Below, piece by piece: positions 34,210 through 45,100 of a stretch of DNA of 64,000 nucleotides. The notes under the pieces are model-generated. The model saw only the letters and a program-made list of their open reading frames with translations. It ran no database searches and had not been told where the DNA came from. Each line of letters opens with the position of its first letter. Position 1 is the first letter of the stretch. Origin of the DNA: Shewanella zhangzhouensis (GTDB lineage Bacteria; Pseudomonadota; Gammaproteobacteria; Enterobacterales; Shewanellaceae); the NCBI RefSeq assembly GCF_019457615.1, contig NZ_CP080414.1, positions 1,362,501-1,426,500 on the forward strand, given 5' to 3'. The position numbers and the translations under genes were made by a program.

Positions 34210-34230
34210 TTCTAGATTCTAGATTCTAGG
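34210..34230. repeat. three CTAG-containing 7-bp repeats between pfaC and pfaD
   Basis: TTCTAGA repeats head to tail so that three CTAG tetranucleotides fall within 21 bp of the pfaC-pfaD gap. CTAG is normally rare in enterobacteria-like genomes. The rest of the 123-bp gap shows no terminator. Confidence 0.6.
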
Positions 34231-34251
34231 GCCCGGCGTATTCATCGCCGC

Positions 34252-37200
34252 TCAGGCCTCTTCAATCGCCAGCGCCAGTGTGCTGATTTCGTATATGCGC
34301 AGGCCATCTTTGGCAAGCCAGGCGTCGGCCTTGAGGGTGACGCGGCCTATTTCCCTTTCGATGGCGGTAATGTGCAGCTCCAGCGACATCTGCCTGTTTA
34401 ACGGGCTGATTTGGCCACGGTACTTCCACTTCACTTTACTCAGGCAGTGATTAAAGCGCGGATTTTGGAATTCATTCCCAAGACCCGCATCCAGGGCGAA
34501 GCTTGAAAGCAGCTCGATAATGGCCTCAACCCCCAAAGAGCCCGGCATCACCGGGTCCTGATGGAAGTGGAAGCGGAAGAACCAGTCGCTTGGGTCAATG
34601 GTGCGCTCGCCGTACACATAGCCAAGGCCTGCCTTGCCGCCGGCACGGACAATATCCACCTTGTCGACAAAGTTAAGGCGGCCGCCGGGCAGGCGCAGAT
34701 GGGGCTTGCCGGGGGCGGCCCGATACAGGGCGCAGGCGCTGTCGCGCAGGTTATAGCTGATGTCGGGGCTGAGGTTCTTTTCTTCAATCCAGGGCGTGGT
34801 GACCTTGCCGTTATCCAGCCCCAACTGGTGGGTGAGCGCCTCGGCCTTGAAGTAACCAAACACCGCCTTGCCCTCATAGAAGGGCTCGCCATCTGCCGCC
34901 AGCGCAAAGCTGAAGGTCTGGATGATATTGGTGCCGGACATGACTGTGCTTAAGAGGCGCGAGTCGTTGCTAATGGTCTTGCCGCGAAGGTCGATGTCTT
35001 TAATCAGGGTGCCTTCGCCGTCGAGATTGCGGAAAAAGAGCTCAAGCCCCGGGAAGCCCAGAGTGGTGCCCATATAGCCCGAGATAAAGCCGTTTGGCTG
35101 CAGGGCGATTTCCATCAAAATGGAGTAGGGCATGCGCGCCGGATGGCTGTTTTCGGCAAAATACCAGGCCTTTGGCGGCACTTCGTACTCGCCGATGCAG
35201 GATGCGGGGGATTTGAAATCGCCACGCTTGCCCTTAACCTCCACCACCCGGGTGGTGAGCTGCAAATCGCCGCAGGGGGTGCGCGGCGGAATCAAGCCAC
35301 GGTACACCGCAAACTCGGGGCCGAAGCAGTTTTCGATATTGCCGGTGGCAAACTCGAACAGGTGCCAGGGGGTAAAAGGCACTGAATCCGGGATGCGATT
35401 TGCCGATTTTGGCGAATAGTCTTTCGTCACCGGCGCTTCGATATGCTTCACCGGCACCACACCCTTGATGGGGGTGGCATTCAGGTCTGGCTCGTGGGTC
35501 ATCAGCGGCGCATGGATGGATGCCTGACGGCCTTCCAGCAGTGCCTTGTTCACATTAGCGGCAGTTTCGGTGTCTGAAGCGTAGCGGGTGCAGTCATCGT
35601 CTTCCTTGAGCATTACGCCCAGGTTCTGAAAATCCACCACCACTTTACCGTCGAGGATGATTTCGATATTGGCCTTGGCCCAGGGTGAGGGGGTGAGACC
35701 TATGTCGGTGACTTCCATGCGGTAGCTTAAGCGGTTTGACTGGGGCAGTACCTGACCACGGCAGCGCACCTTTTGCGGCGCATCCTTTAATGGCTGAAAG
35801 CGGCCGTTTTTGGTGAGCTTGTGCAGCCCCAGATGCAGCATGTAAAACTGCAGCAGCTGACCACAGCCCTCGGCCATGAGCGAGCCTGCCATCACCTGAT
35901 CGTCTTTGAAATGACAGGGGAAATACCAGTGTTCCGGCTCCAGCTGCTTATGGCCTTCGATAAGCCCAAGGCCCCAGGCGCCACCGGTGACATCCACCTT
36001 GCTCACTTCTTCAATCATCAAAAACTTTTCGGAAGCAAAACAGATGGATGGCTGGTGGAAGCCCAAGTCGTGGCTTGGGCCAAAGCAGCCCGCGACATCG
36101 GCCGCGAGCAGGCGCGAGACTTTATCGTAGCCAAAGGCGGTTGTATCGCAGGCAATCAGGGGCGTGAAGCTACGTGGATTAGCCATGGCGGCGCTGCGCT
36201 GTTTGATTTCATCCTCGGTGCGGATAACCCCTTTGCCATCGGCAAGCTCGGCATCGGTAAAGAAACCGGCGCAGCCGCCGTCCATCTTGAGGATAAGCCT
36301 ATCGCCCACGAAGCACTCGTAGGAGAAGAAAAACAGCAGGGTGTCGCCATTGCGGGCGTAGTTGTTGATGGAGATATCGTACCTTAGGGTATCGCCGCCA
36401 CGGGGCAGGTCACCGAGGAAGGTGAGGGTACAATCCAGCAGGCGATAGACCCGCTCGCCCTTGTTTTCAAGGTCGATGCCGAGGAAGGAGATGAGCATGA
36501 GATCGCACTGGCCCGATTCCACCGCCACTGCCCAGGGAATTTGCCCGTCCACCAGATAGGGGGCATCCACCGGGATATCGTATTCTGTGGTCATGGTACT
36601 TGGCTTGTACTCGCCAAGTTTGGCATCAAGTTTGGTGACCCGGGACACCAGCAGATAGTCGGTGGTGGGCAGGCGCACCCGGCGCTTGTAGCTGTCGATA
36701 ATGGCGTAATCGGGGCCAAATACGGGGGCGATATTGCCCTCGGCGTACTCAACCAAATCGGCGTAATCCCAGATGCAATCTTTTACCGCCTGGCTTAATG
36801 GTTTTTGTGCCGCTTGGCGAGGCGGCTTTAGTGCAACTGCGGCTGGTGTTGCCAGCTGGGCCTTGGGCAGGCTCACTTCCACCTTTGGTAGACTAATTTC
36901 CACCTTCGGCAAGGTGAGTTGCAGCGGCTGCTGCTCGCTCACCGCTGCGGCGATGGCGGCGTTGCTGATATCGGCTGCGTCGCCGGTGATATCGGCCATC
37001 AGGGCGCGGGCAAGCTTGAGCCCAGCTTCGCGGCTTTGCAAAAATGCCTGATGGGCCGCCATGGCTGCCAGACGATTCTGGACCACAGGTCCGGTCTGGC
37101 TGATGTTGATACTGGAGCCGCTATTGGGGCTGTTATTGGCGCTGATGTCGGCACTCGATGGCTGATAGCCGGGCGACTGGGGCGTTCTATTTTGTGTCAT

Positions 37201-40026
37201 TGGTACTTCAGTATTGTTCTGCGAAGGCGGCTGTTCAGTGGTGTTTGATGCCGCGCTTTCGAGGGCATTGCTTGTAAGCGCAGTGTTTTGTGCCAGCTTG
37301 GCGCGGATAGAAGCTTCACAGGGCAGGTCGCCGCTGAGTATGTGGCCGCGAATATCTTTGCCGCCGAGCTGTATGCGCTGCAGCAGCTGCTTGCCTGCGG
37401 GGGCGGGCAGCCCTTCTGTGAGGCGCTGACTGAGGGCAGTTTGTTGTGCCTTGGTTTGGCGAAGCTCGACCCGGGCGCTGTGCATGGCGCCATCCAGCAG
37501 TACCGCTGCTTTCGACTCTGCCCCATGGCCTTTCAGTGTCATAGACAGGAGCGCATGTTGCAGGCTCGCCATATTGGCGGCGGCAAAGCTGTGGCCCAGG
37601 CGGGCACTGGCGCTGTGGTCACTGACGTTAAGCATGCGGCCAAGCTTGCAGCTGGGGCTGTGCTCTGTGATGTCCTCTACATTAGCCTGCTCGGGGCGGC
37701 TGAATGTTGGCGGCGTGAGCGCGCCATAACGACCGTTGCTGCCTGCCTTCAATACCAGGGCGCCTGCCCCTTCACCGGGGGGAAGACCCATGGCGCCAAG
37801 GGCGCTGCCATGGTGCCACACCTTCTCGGCGCTGGCGGCCAAGTCCACCGCAGCCACCACCACGGCGTCTAGCTGCTGGGTGGCGCAGAGGTTGTCGGCC
37901 ACCTCCAGCGCGCGGGCAACCGAGAGTTCGCCCGCCGACAGGGTAAAGGCCGGGCCGCTGAAGTCCCACTGGGAGGCCACCCGGGAGGCCATGATATTGC
38001 CTATGTAGCTGGTGTACTGATTCAGGCTTGCCGAGGGCAGCACCGCATCCATGGCAAGTTGCTCCAGCGCCTGATATTCATCATCGCTGAGCACTATGCC
38101 GGCCCGGGTGAGACTATCGGCAATCTGGGTGTGCAGGTTAACCCGGCCGCGGAACTGATGCAGCTCAAGCTCGGTTTCCATGGCAACCAGCACGGCCACC
38201 TTGCTGCCGGGGGCAAGACCCGCATCGCGGATAGCCTCGTCGGCCACCTTCATCAGCAAAAGCTGCTGGGCAACCAGTCTGTCGCCGGGGTGGGGCGGCA
38301 GCCTGAAGCGCAAAAAGTCCAGCTCGAATCCGTCTATAAAACCGCCAACAGCGCCGCCAACAGCACCGCCAACATGCTGTATCGCAGAGTCATGGGACCC
38401 GGCGCTCAGGTGCTCGAGGCCCTTCCAGCGCCCCTCGGGCAGCGGCACAAGGGCGTGTTTGTTGTCTGTTATCAGGGTCGCAAGCTCGCCCACATGGGTT
38501 GCCGCGCCGAAGTGTCCGGCGAGGCCTTCGATGCCAAAGCTGTCGCTGGCTGAGTGGCTGACGTCAGGACTGCTCAATGCTTGAAGCGCTTCTGCTCCAT
38601 CGGGGGATTCCAGCACCAGGTGGGCGTTGCAGCCACCAAAGCCGAATACCGACAAACCGGCCACGGCGGCGCTATTTTGCGGTTTTGCAGGCCAGGGGCG
38701 GGCAGAGGTGACCATCTGGTCGTCGCCAAAGAGCCCCTTGGGGGAGCTGATTGGGCTGGTTAGGCGCACCGTGGGCGGCAGAAGTTTATGCTTCATCGCC
38801 AGCATCAGCTTGATGATGCCGGGCATACCTGCTGCAGTGAGAAGATGGGTCAGGTTGGACTTTACCGAGCCGATAAGGGGCGGCGTGCTGCCATCGAGGC
38901 GCGACTCAAAAAAGCTTTCCAGTGAGCTCAGCTCCACCTTGTCGCCAAGGGGCGTTCCTGTGGCGTGGCATTCCACCACTTCCACTGCGCCGGGGGCTAT
39001 GCCTGTGTCTTCGTAGGCGCGCTCGAAGGCCTTGATTTGGCCCTTGCTGGCAGGGCTTAAAACAAACTGGCCGCGACCATCGTTGGACAGGCCAACACCG
39101 CGGATAATGCCGTGGATGGTGTCGCCATCGCGTTTGGCGTCATCCAGGCGTTTGAGCACCAGTACCCCGGCACCTTCACCGGCGTACAGGCCGCCGGAGT
39201 GCTTGTCGAGGGGGGCGCTGAGGCCATGCTCCGGGAAGGCATGGAAAATGGAAAAGCCCATGCTGATGAAAAAGGGATCGGCGCCGCTCACCGCACCGGC
39301 CAGCATGACATCGGCCTTGCCGGTGGCCAGATAGTCGCAGGCAAGCTTGATGGCATACACGGAGCTGGCGCAGGCCGCATCCAAGCTCAGGCTCACGCCC
39401 TCAAGCCCCAGGCAGTCGCCGATAAGGGCTGAGGCATCGGCGGCCGTATCCTGTAACCAGGGCTGTGACCCAAGGGTGCTTTGACCATCGAAGGGCAGCA
39501 GCGGCGGGAAGCCGGGCAAGCGGGCCTTGAGGCCATTTTCCACCGCCTTGTGGTACAGGGGCAAAAAGGCGCGGTTGGAGGCCTTGGTGGGAAACGACAG
39601 GGTGCCCATCACCACGCCGCAGCGGCGTTTATCCACCCCGGAGTCAAGACTCTGCAGTGCCATTTTCGCCACATCCAGGGCCCACAGCTGATGCTCGTCC
39701 ACTTGGGATGCCAGGGCGACCATGGCAGCCGCTGGCTTGGCGTAACCCTCAGGTGAAAAACGAAAGTCTCTCAGATAGCCGCCCTTGTCGCAGTAAAAGC
39801 GGTCGCTCTTACCCTGTTCACCAAGATAGGCAGCCACAGGCGCGCCGAGTTTGTCCCGGCAAATTGGGCTGTGGGCATCTTTGCCCTCGGTTATCAGCGA
39901 CCAGAAGGCATCCAGGTCGTCAGCACCGGGAAAACGCCCCGCCATGGAGACGATGGCAATGGGGCAGGCGCCTTTGCTTGCTTGTGCGTGTTGGGGCTGA
40001 GTGTGCTTTTTTGTATGTTGGCTCAA
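34252..40026 (-). CDS. pfaC: PfaC, ketosynthase/chain-length factor/double dehydratase subunit
   Basis: 1924 residues. Domain order: ketosynthase (residues about 20-470, active-site Cys219 in LDAACASS); a second ketosynthase-like domain in which the Cys position is Glu700 (TLSAGELSV), the mark of a chain-length factor; a linker rich in Ala, Pro and Gln (about 950-1130); and two FabA-like dehydratase/isomerase domains. The first has His1372 in CHFKDDQVMAGSL, the second His1820 in FHFHQDPVMPGSL. The subunit condenses and dehydrates the growing chain and sets the cis double bonds. Its start overlaps the pfaB stop by ATGA. Confidence 0.96.
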   Translation of the reverse strand: MSQHTKKHTQPQHAQASKGACPIAIVSMAGRFPGADDLDAFWSLITEGKDAHSPICRDKLGAPVAAYLGEQGKSDRFYCDKGGYLRDFRFSPEGYAKPAAAMVALASQVDEHQLWALDVAKMALQSLDSGVDKRRCGVVMGTLSFPTKASNRAFLPLYHKAVENGLKARLPGFPPLLPFDGQSTLGSQPWLQDTAADASALIGDCLGLEGVSLSLDAACASSVYAIKLACDYLATGKADVMLAGAVSGADPFFISMGFSIFHAFPEHGLSAPLDKHSGGLYAGEGAGVLVLKRLDDAKRDGDTIHGIIRGVGLSNDGRGQFVLSPASKGQIKAFERAYEDTGIAPGAVEVVECHATGTPLGDKVELSSLESFFESRLDGSTPPLIGSVKSNLTHLLTAAGMPGIIKLMLAMKHKLLPPTVRLTSPISSPKGLFGDDQMVTSARPWPAKPQNSAAVAGLSVFGFGGCNAHLVLESPDGAEALQALSSPDVSHSASDSFGIEGLAGHFGAATHVGELATLITDNKHALVPLPEGRWKGLEHLSAGSHDSAIQHVGGAVGGAVGGFIDGFELDFLRFRLPPHPGDRLVAQQLLLMKVADEAIRDAGLAPGSKVAVLVAMETELELHQFRGRVNLHTQIADSLTRAGIVLSDDEYQALEQLAMDAVLPSASLNQYTSYIGNIMASRVASQWDFSGPAFTLSAGELSVARALEVADNLCATQQLDAVVVAAVDLAASAEKVWHHGSALGAMGLPPGEGAGALVLKAGSNGRYGALTPPTFSRPEQANVEDITEHSPSCKLGRMLNVSDHSASARLGHSFAAANMASLQHALLSMTLKGHGAESKAAVLLDGAMHSARVELRQTKAQQTALSQRLTEGLPAPAGKQLLQRIQLGGKDIRGHILSGDLPCEASIRAKLAQNTALTSNALESAASNTTEQPPSQNNTEVPMTQNRTPQSPGYQPSSADISANNSPNSGSSINISQTGPVVQNRLAAMAAHQAFLQSREAGLKLARALMADITGDAADISNAAIAAAVSEQQPLQLTLPKVEISLPKVEVSLPKAQLATPAAVALKPPRQAAQKPLSQAVKDCIWDYADLVEYAEGNIAPVFGPDYAIIDSYKRRVRLPTTDYLLVSRVTKLDAKLGEYKPSTMTTEYDIPVDAPYLVDGQIPWAVAVESGQCDLMLISFLGIDLENKGERVYRLLDCTLTFLGDLPRGGDTLRYDISINNYARNGDTLLFFFSYECFVGDRLILKMDGGCAGFFTDAELADGKGVIRTEDEIKQRSAAMANPRSFTPLIACDTTAFGYDKVSRLLAADVAGCFGPSHDLGFHQPSICFASEKFLMIEEVSKVDVTGGAWGLGLIEGHKQLEPEHWYFPCHFKDDQVMAGSLMAEGCGQLLQFYMLHLGLHKLTKNGRFQPLKDAPQKVRCRGQVLPQSNRLSYRMEVTDIGLTPSPWAKANIEIILDGKVVVDFQNLGVMLKEDDDCTRYASDTETAANVNKALLEGRQASIHAPLMTHEPDLNATPIKGVVPVKHIEAPVTKDYSPKSANRIPDSVPFTPWHLFEFATGNIENCFGPEFAVYRGLIPPRTPCGDLQLTTRVVEVKGKRGDFKSPASCIGEYEVPPKAWYFAENSHPARMPYSILMEIALQPNGFISGYMGTTLGFPGLELFFRNLDGEGTLIKDIDLRGKTISNDSRLLSTVMSGTNIIQTFSFALAADGEPFYEGKAVFGYFKAEALTHQLGLDNGKVTTPWIEEKNLSPDISYNLRDSACALYRAAPGKPHLRLPGGRLNFVDKVDIVRAGGKAGLGYVYGERTIDPSDWFFRFHFHQDPVMPGSLGVEAIIELLSSFALDAGLGNEFQNPRFNHCLSKVKWKYRGQISPLNRQMSLELHITAIEREIGRVTLKADAWLAKDGLRIYEISTLALAIEEA

Positions 40027-42116
40027 GGCGTTGTCTCTTGGGCGGAGCGCGGCGCATCTGCTTCGACAGGGCGCAGGCGGGATAAATTCATGGGAATACT
40101 GTGGGCAATCAGGCGCGCCAGGGTCTTTTGCAGCGCCTTGCCATCCTGTCCATCGCAGGGGTGGGCGCTGAGGCGCATCAGGCGGGCATCGGCAATGGCC
40201 TGAATGATGCCACTGGTTTGCCGCCCGGCACCCACTTCCACAAAGAGTCTGGCACCGCCCTTGGCGGCGCGAAGCACCAGGGCGGTAAAGTCCAGCGGCT
40301 CGCTGAAGGTGGTGGCGATGGCTTCGGCAATGGCCTCGGAAACAGCCTCGGAGGCATCATCGGAGACTGTATCGGTCTCGGGCTTATCAGCAAACAGCAG
40401 CGGCGCATCGGCGCCTGCGCTCAGCATCATAGGCAACGCTGCCCTGGCCTCGCTGGACAGTGCCGCCAGTGGGCGCAGATAAAATGCCTGCAGCTGCGCC
40501 TTGATAGCGGCGGCGGCCGGGGTGTGCATGGCGGTAACCAGCCCCGTGGTGAGCGGCCGTTTGCCAAGGGTCTTGCACAGGCGCTTAAGCTCGGTTTCGT
40601 CTCCGGCAAGCACAGTGCTTGGCCCCTGGGCGATGGCAATGCTGACCCGGGGGAAGTCTGCCAGATGGGGGCGTATGTCGTCTGCGCTGAGCCTGACCAC
40701 GGCACTTTGCCAGTTGAGCGCGCTGCTGGCGGCTTTTTTACGGGAGCGGGATTTGGTGGCCTTGGGGGCCGGGTTGTCGTCCGCTGATTCCTCATCCAGC
40801 TGCCACAGGGCACGCACTGCCTTGAGCTCCCCTGAGATCTGCTCATTGAAGAGCTCGCTGCTGAGGGTGTCCTGCGCCATGGCAAAGGGGTCTTGCCACA
40901 GACCATGGCTCGCCACCATGGCGGCTTCGCCCATGGAGTAGCCAAGGGCGAGGGCGGGCTTGATACCAAGCTCTGTCATCAGCACCCTTGCCATCAGATA
41001 GCTGGCGCCCACACCTGCCACCGCCTGTTCGGCGAGGCTGGGGTTATCCTCCAGCTCTCTTGGCTGCAGCAGGGCATTGAGACCGTCGAGTCCGTGCTCG
41101 CGGCTTTCCTGATCCAGGGCATCAAAACTGTCGGCAAAGCGCAGGTGCAGGCTTGAAAGCATGGACGCCGAAGCCACGCCCACACCGGGGTAAACGAAGG
41201 CGAGCCCGTTGGCCGTGGCCGGGCTTGGGGCAAACACACTGCCTGCAGGGGTGACCAGTTCAATGTCGTCCCGCAGGCTTTCGGCTATCCGCCACGAGAG
41301 GGCGGCGGCCTCGGCGGCCAGGGCCTTGGCACTGTCGCCAACCAGCACCAGCGCCCGGCAGCCCGGGGTCATTTCATCGAAGGCATCGGCAATGAGTTTG
41401 GCCAGCGCCGCCCGGCCTTTGGCCGAGTCATCCTTGAGGGCATTGAGGCTTGCCTGCACCTGGGTGAGGCGCCGTTGAATATGGGACCAGTCGGCACTGG
41501 GCAGCGCCAGTGGCAGCAGCCAGGGCAGCGCACTTTGCACTTGTGTGTTGGGGCTGGTGGGGGCTGCTTCAGGGCCATTGAGACCCAGCGTCAGCCGCGC
41601 CGAGCCCTGGGTAAGTACCAGGGTTTCGCCGCTGGCCAACTTGCTGCTTGCTTCGTCTGCACTGGACTGGTCGTTACTGCTCTGGTCCGGGGTGTTCACC
41701 AGCGCCACCACCCGCGCCTGATAACGTGGGTGGCTCCAATAGCTGCCGTATACCGGATGGGTGCGGCTGGCCAGTTGCTCCGCGTGGCGGATAACGCACT
41801 CCAGCGTAACGGGTTCAAAGAGGATTTCTGCATCCGCCGGGGCGCGCCCGGCCTGGGCGAGGGCGGTGTGAATGGCATTTTTGCCCGAACCCAGCGCCTG
41901 CAGCAGTGCCAGCGGGTGCAGGCGCTGTTTGGCGGCCTCCAGTGCCGGCAGCATCAGCAGGGTGCCATCTACACCCAGAGCGATTGTTGAACCCTTTTGC
42001 GCCTTATCAATCAGGGCGTGCCAATCGGGTTCGTTGGCGGTAACCCTCAAGGCATCGGCCGGGCAGCGTTGCACCCGGCACAGCGCCAGTCTCAGGGGGG
42101 GCGTCTTCACTGACAT
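40023..42116 (-). CDS. pfaB: PfaB, acyltransferase subunit
   Basis: 697 residues. The first 300 residues are a divergent, ketosynthase-related linker typical of PfaB. The acyltransferase domain has the nucleophile Ser394 in LGYSMGEAAMV, and further on the pattern ending in FVEVGAGRQTSG that carries the substrate-pocket region. PfaB is held to influence which product (EPA or DHA) is made in marine bacteria. The start codon overlaps the pfaA stop by one base, and the stop overlaps the pfaC start. Confidence 0.95.
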   Translation of the reverse strand: MSVKTPPLRLALCRVQRCPADALRVTANEPDWHALIDKAQKGSTIALGVDGTLLMLPALEAAKQRLHPLALLQALGSGKNAIHTALAQAGRAPADAEILFEPVTLECVIRHAEQLASRTHPVYGSYWSHPRYQARVVALVNTPDQSSNDQSSADEASSKLASGETLVLTQGSARLTLGLNGPEAAPTSPNTQVQSALPWLLPLALPSADWSHIQRRLTQVQASLNALKDDSAKGRAALAKLIADAFDEMTPGCRALVLVGDSAKALAAEAAALSWRIAESLRDDIELVTPAGSVFAPSPATANGLAFVYPGVGVASASMLSSLHLRFADSFDALDQESREHGLDGLNALLQPRELEDNPSLAEQAVAGVGASYLMARVLMTELGIKPALALGYSMGEAAMVASHGLWQDPFAMAQDTLSSELFNEQISGELKAVRALWQLDEESADDNPAPKATKSRSRKKAASSALNWQSAVVRLSADDIRPHLADFPRVSIAIAQGPSTVLAGDETELKRLCKTLGKRPLTTGLVTAMHTPAAAAIKAQLQAFYLRPLAALSSEARAALPMMLSAGADAPLLFADKPETDTVSDDASEAVSEAIAEAIATTFSEPLDFTALVLRAAKGGARLFVEVGAGRQTSGIIQAIADARLMRLSAHPCDGQDGKALQKTLARLIAHSIPMNLSRLRPVEADAPRSAQETTP

Positions 42117-45100
42117 TAACTCTCCTGGCCTTTGGCCGACAAAAACGCCTGATTCAGGCTTTTGCTGATAGTGACTTTGACCCCTTCCATCGCCGAGGCG
42201 AGCTGCCCCTGCGCATTATAGAGGGCGACATCGGCACAGAGCTGGCGCGATGAGTGGCTCTTCACCCACAGGCGAAGCTGGCCCTGCTCACCGGGGGCAA
42301 GTTCGAGGTGTTGCACCGCGCGCCCAAGGCTCGCCGGCAGGCTGGCGGCATCGTATTTAAGCCGCGCCCACACCAGCAGCGCCTGCAGCAAGGCATCCTG
42401 CTGGACAATGGCAGCCTGTCCCGGTTCGGCATTTGTTGACAGGGTATTGGCAGGCAGCGTCACTGAGCAGCCAAGCCCTTTATCATCAAACCAGCTCACA
42501 TCCCCCATCATCTGCAGTGCAGGCCCATGAAACAGGGCGCCATCCAGATAGAGCTGCTTCCCTGTGGCAACCGGCTTGTCCGACGACTGCCCGATATCGG
42601 CAGCAAGGGCTTCGGCTGGCAATGAGAGTGGGCTGGGGGCTTCAAGCCTTGCCTCGTATTGGGGGCGGCCGTCGCAGCTGATAAGCGCAGACAGGCCTGT
42701 GTCTGTCACCGACAGCACCATGGTCAGGGCTTTTTCATCGCTGTCGAATACCACGCCCTTGAGCAGTCGGTAATCATGGGGCTGCCACTGCCCACCAAAG
42801 TGGCGCGTTGCAGCGGCTTGCATCCATTCCAGGGCACAGACGGTGGGCAGCACAGCGTTACCGCCAATCTGATGATCCTCAAGGATCGCCAGTTGTTGGC
42901 GGCGCAGGGTGCGACCGAGGGTAATTCCGCTGTGCCCATCAGGCTTTTTTAGGTTGGCGCCTGCCTGGTCTGCATTGCCCTGCATGCTGGAGCCCACCAA
43001 AATCTGGGATTCGGCTCGGCCAAGCACGGCCTCGGCAAAGAGGGCGGCACCCAGTGGCCGGGGGATGACATACACGCCCCGCTCCTGGAACATTTTTTTC
43101 AGGCTGTCGGTCACCATGCCGCCATCCCATGGGCCCCAATCGAAGGCCACCACGCGGCAATCCGGCCTGGCGTGGGCCAAACGGTGGGCGGCCTTGTTGA
43201 GGATTTCATTGGCCATGGCGTAGTCGCTCTGGCCCCTGTTGCCATAAAAACCCGCGGCGGAGGAAAAGAGCGCCACCAGTTTCAGCTCATCAAGGTTTGC
43301 CAGAAGGCCCTTAAGACCCTCTACCTTGGTGCCTGCCACCCGCTTGAGCTCATCCAGGGTCTTGTCCTGAATAAACTTGTCAGCGAGTACGCCTGCACCG
43401 TGGATAAGGCCTGTAACAGGCGCCAGTGCCTGTATGGGGCCAAGCGCGTTGGCGATGGACTCGGCCGATGACACGTCCATGGAAAGGTATTCGGCGCTGG
43501 CACCCAGGTCGCTGAAGGCTTGCAGTGCCTGCTGGATTTCCAGGGCACTGGCAAGGGGCGCAATCAGGGCATCCACTTCCCTGGGCGTGGGGCGTTTGCC
43601 ACCGGCCAGCAGCTCCTGAATGGCAGCCTGCTTAAGCTCAGTCGCCGCAACCCCTCTTGCCCAAACCGGGAACTCATTGAGGCAGAGCGCCTTGCTGCGT
43701 CCGGCCAGAATAAAGTGGGCCTGGGTACGCGCGGCCAGTGCCAGGGCGCAGTCGAGGGTTACCCCTTTTGCACCACCGGTCACCAGTATTTTATCTGTGC
43801 TGATTAGCGTTGTTTTTGCTGAAATTTGCTGCGCATCGGTTGCCAAAGCACCGAAGCGACCATCAGCAGCTATACCCCATTCAAGCAGGTCATCGGCGCC
43901 ATAGAGGGCGTCAATGACGGCATCGGCCAGAGCGGTGGCATCCAACTGTGCCGCGACGTCAAGCGCACGGCAGTGGGCATGGGGCCACTCCTGGGCCAGG
44001 GTTTTGGTGAGGCCAAAGAGGGCACCCTGATTCAGCTCCACATCGGCACCAGACAGACCCAGTTTGCCGTCCATGCGCGCAGTTGTGATAAAGGCGCGTC
44101 TGTGGGCGCCGTTCGCGGCAAAGTCCGCGGCCAGATGCTTGGCGAACAAAAACGCCAGTGATACCTGCGAAAACGCCTCGTCACTGAAACGGGCAACCGT
44201 CTTACCGCTGGCAGCGCCTTCATCTGCGGCCATGACAGGCTGCAGATGAATAAAGGCCGACACCGGCTCAAGCTCCTTGAGCAGCGACTGGATTTCGGTG
44301 TCCATGTCGCCCTCTTGGGAAAGCGTACGGGCGTCTATGCTGGCATCCAATACCGACTGGTGGCCCAGGCTGTCGCTGCGAACGACAGTGACCGCCAGCC
44401 CTTTGGCATCGAGGCGGCCAGCCAGTACACCGGCATTGTGACCATCATCGATGATGATGACACGACCATTGGCGGCAAACAGCTCTGCGGCCGACGCGGC
44501 CTCGAGTCTATCTGCCGCCGGCAGCTTTTTTAGGGCAACCCCCGTGTGAGGGGCAAGCTCGGTAGCTGCACTGGCATCTGTGCCCACAAATTGATTTGGC
44601 AGGGAGAAGCTTTCGACGATTTGCCCCAGGGTGCGGCATTCGGCGAGGGTGGCTGCATCCACTTCGGCGAGACCCGGCAGGCGCTCCTGCACCGTGCCTA
44701 AAATCTCTACCCGTTTGATGGAGTCGATACCCAGATCGGCTTCCATGTCCATGGCCAGGTCCAGCATCTCCACCGGATAACCGGTTTTCTCGGCCACCAC
44801 AGTGAGCATGGTGTCCAGCACTTGTTGTGGCGTTGGGGCCGGCAGTGTTGCCCCAGCCGCTGCGGCAGGAACGGCAGCGGCTCTATCGGAAGCTGCATCG
44901 GAAGCGGTGGCAACTATGTCCTGGGCAGCCGCCAGTGCGGAGACGGCGATGTCTACTTCCACTTCAGTACCCGTGTCCGCGTCAGCCGCTGTTTGCTGGA
45001 CTGCTACCTTGCTGTCGAGGCTGGTTTCCTTTGCGCCGTCCTGTGAATAGCAGGCAATGATATCGCCCAGGGTGCGGCATTCGGCGAGGGTGCTGGGGTC

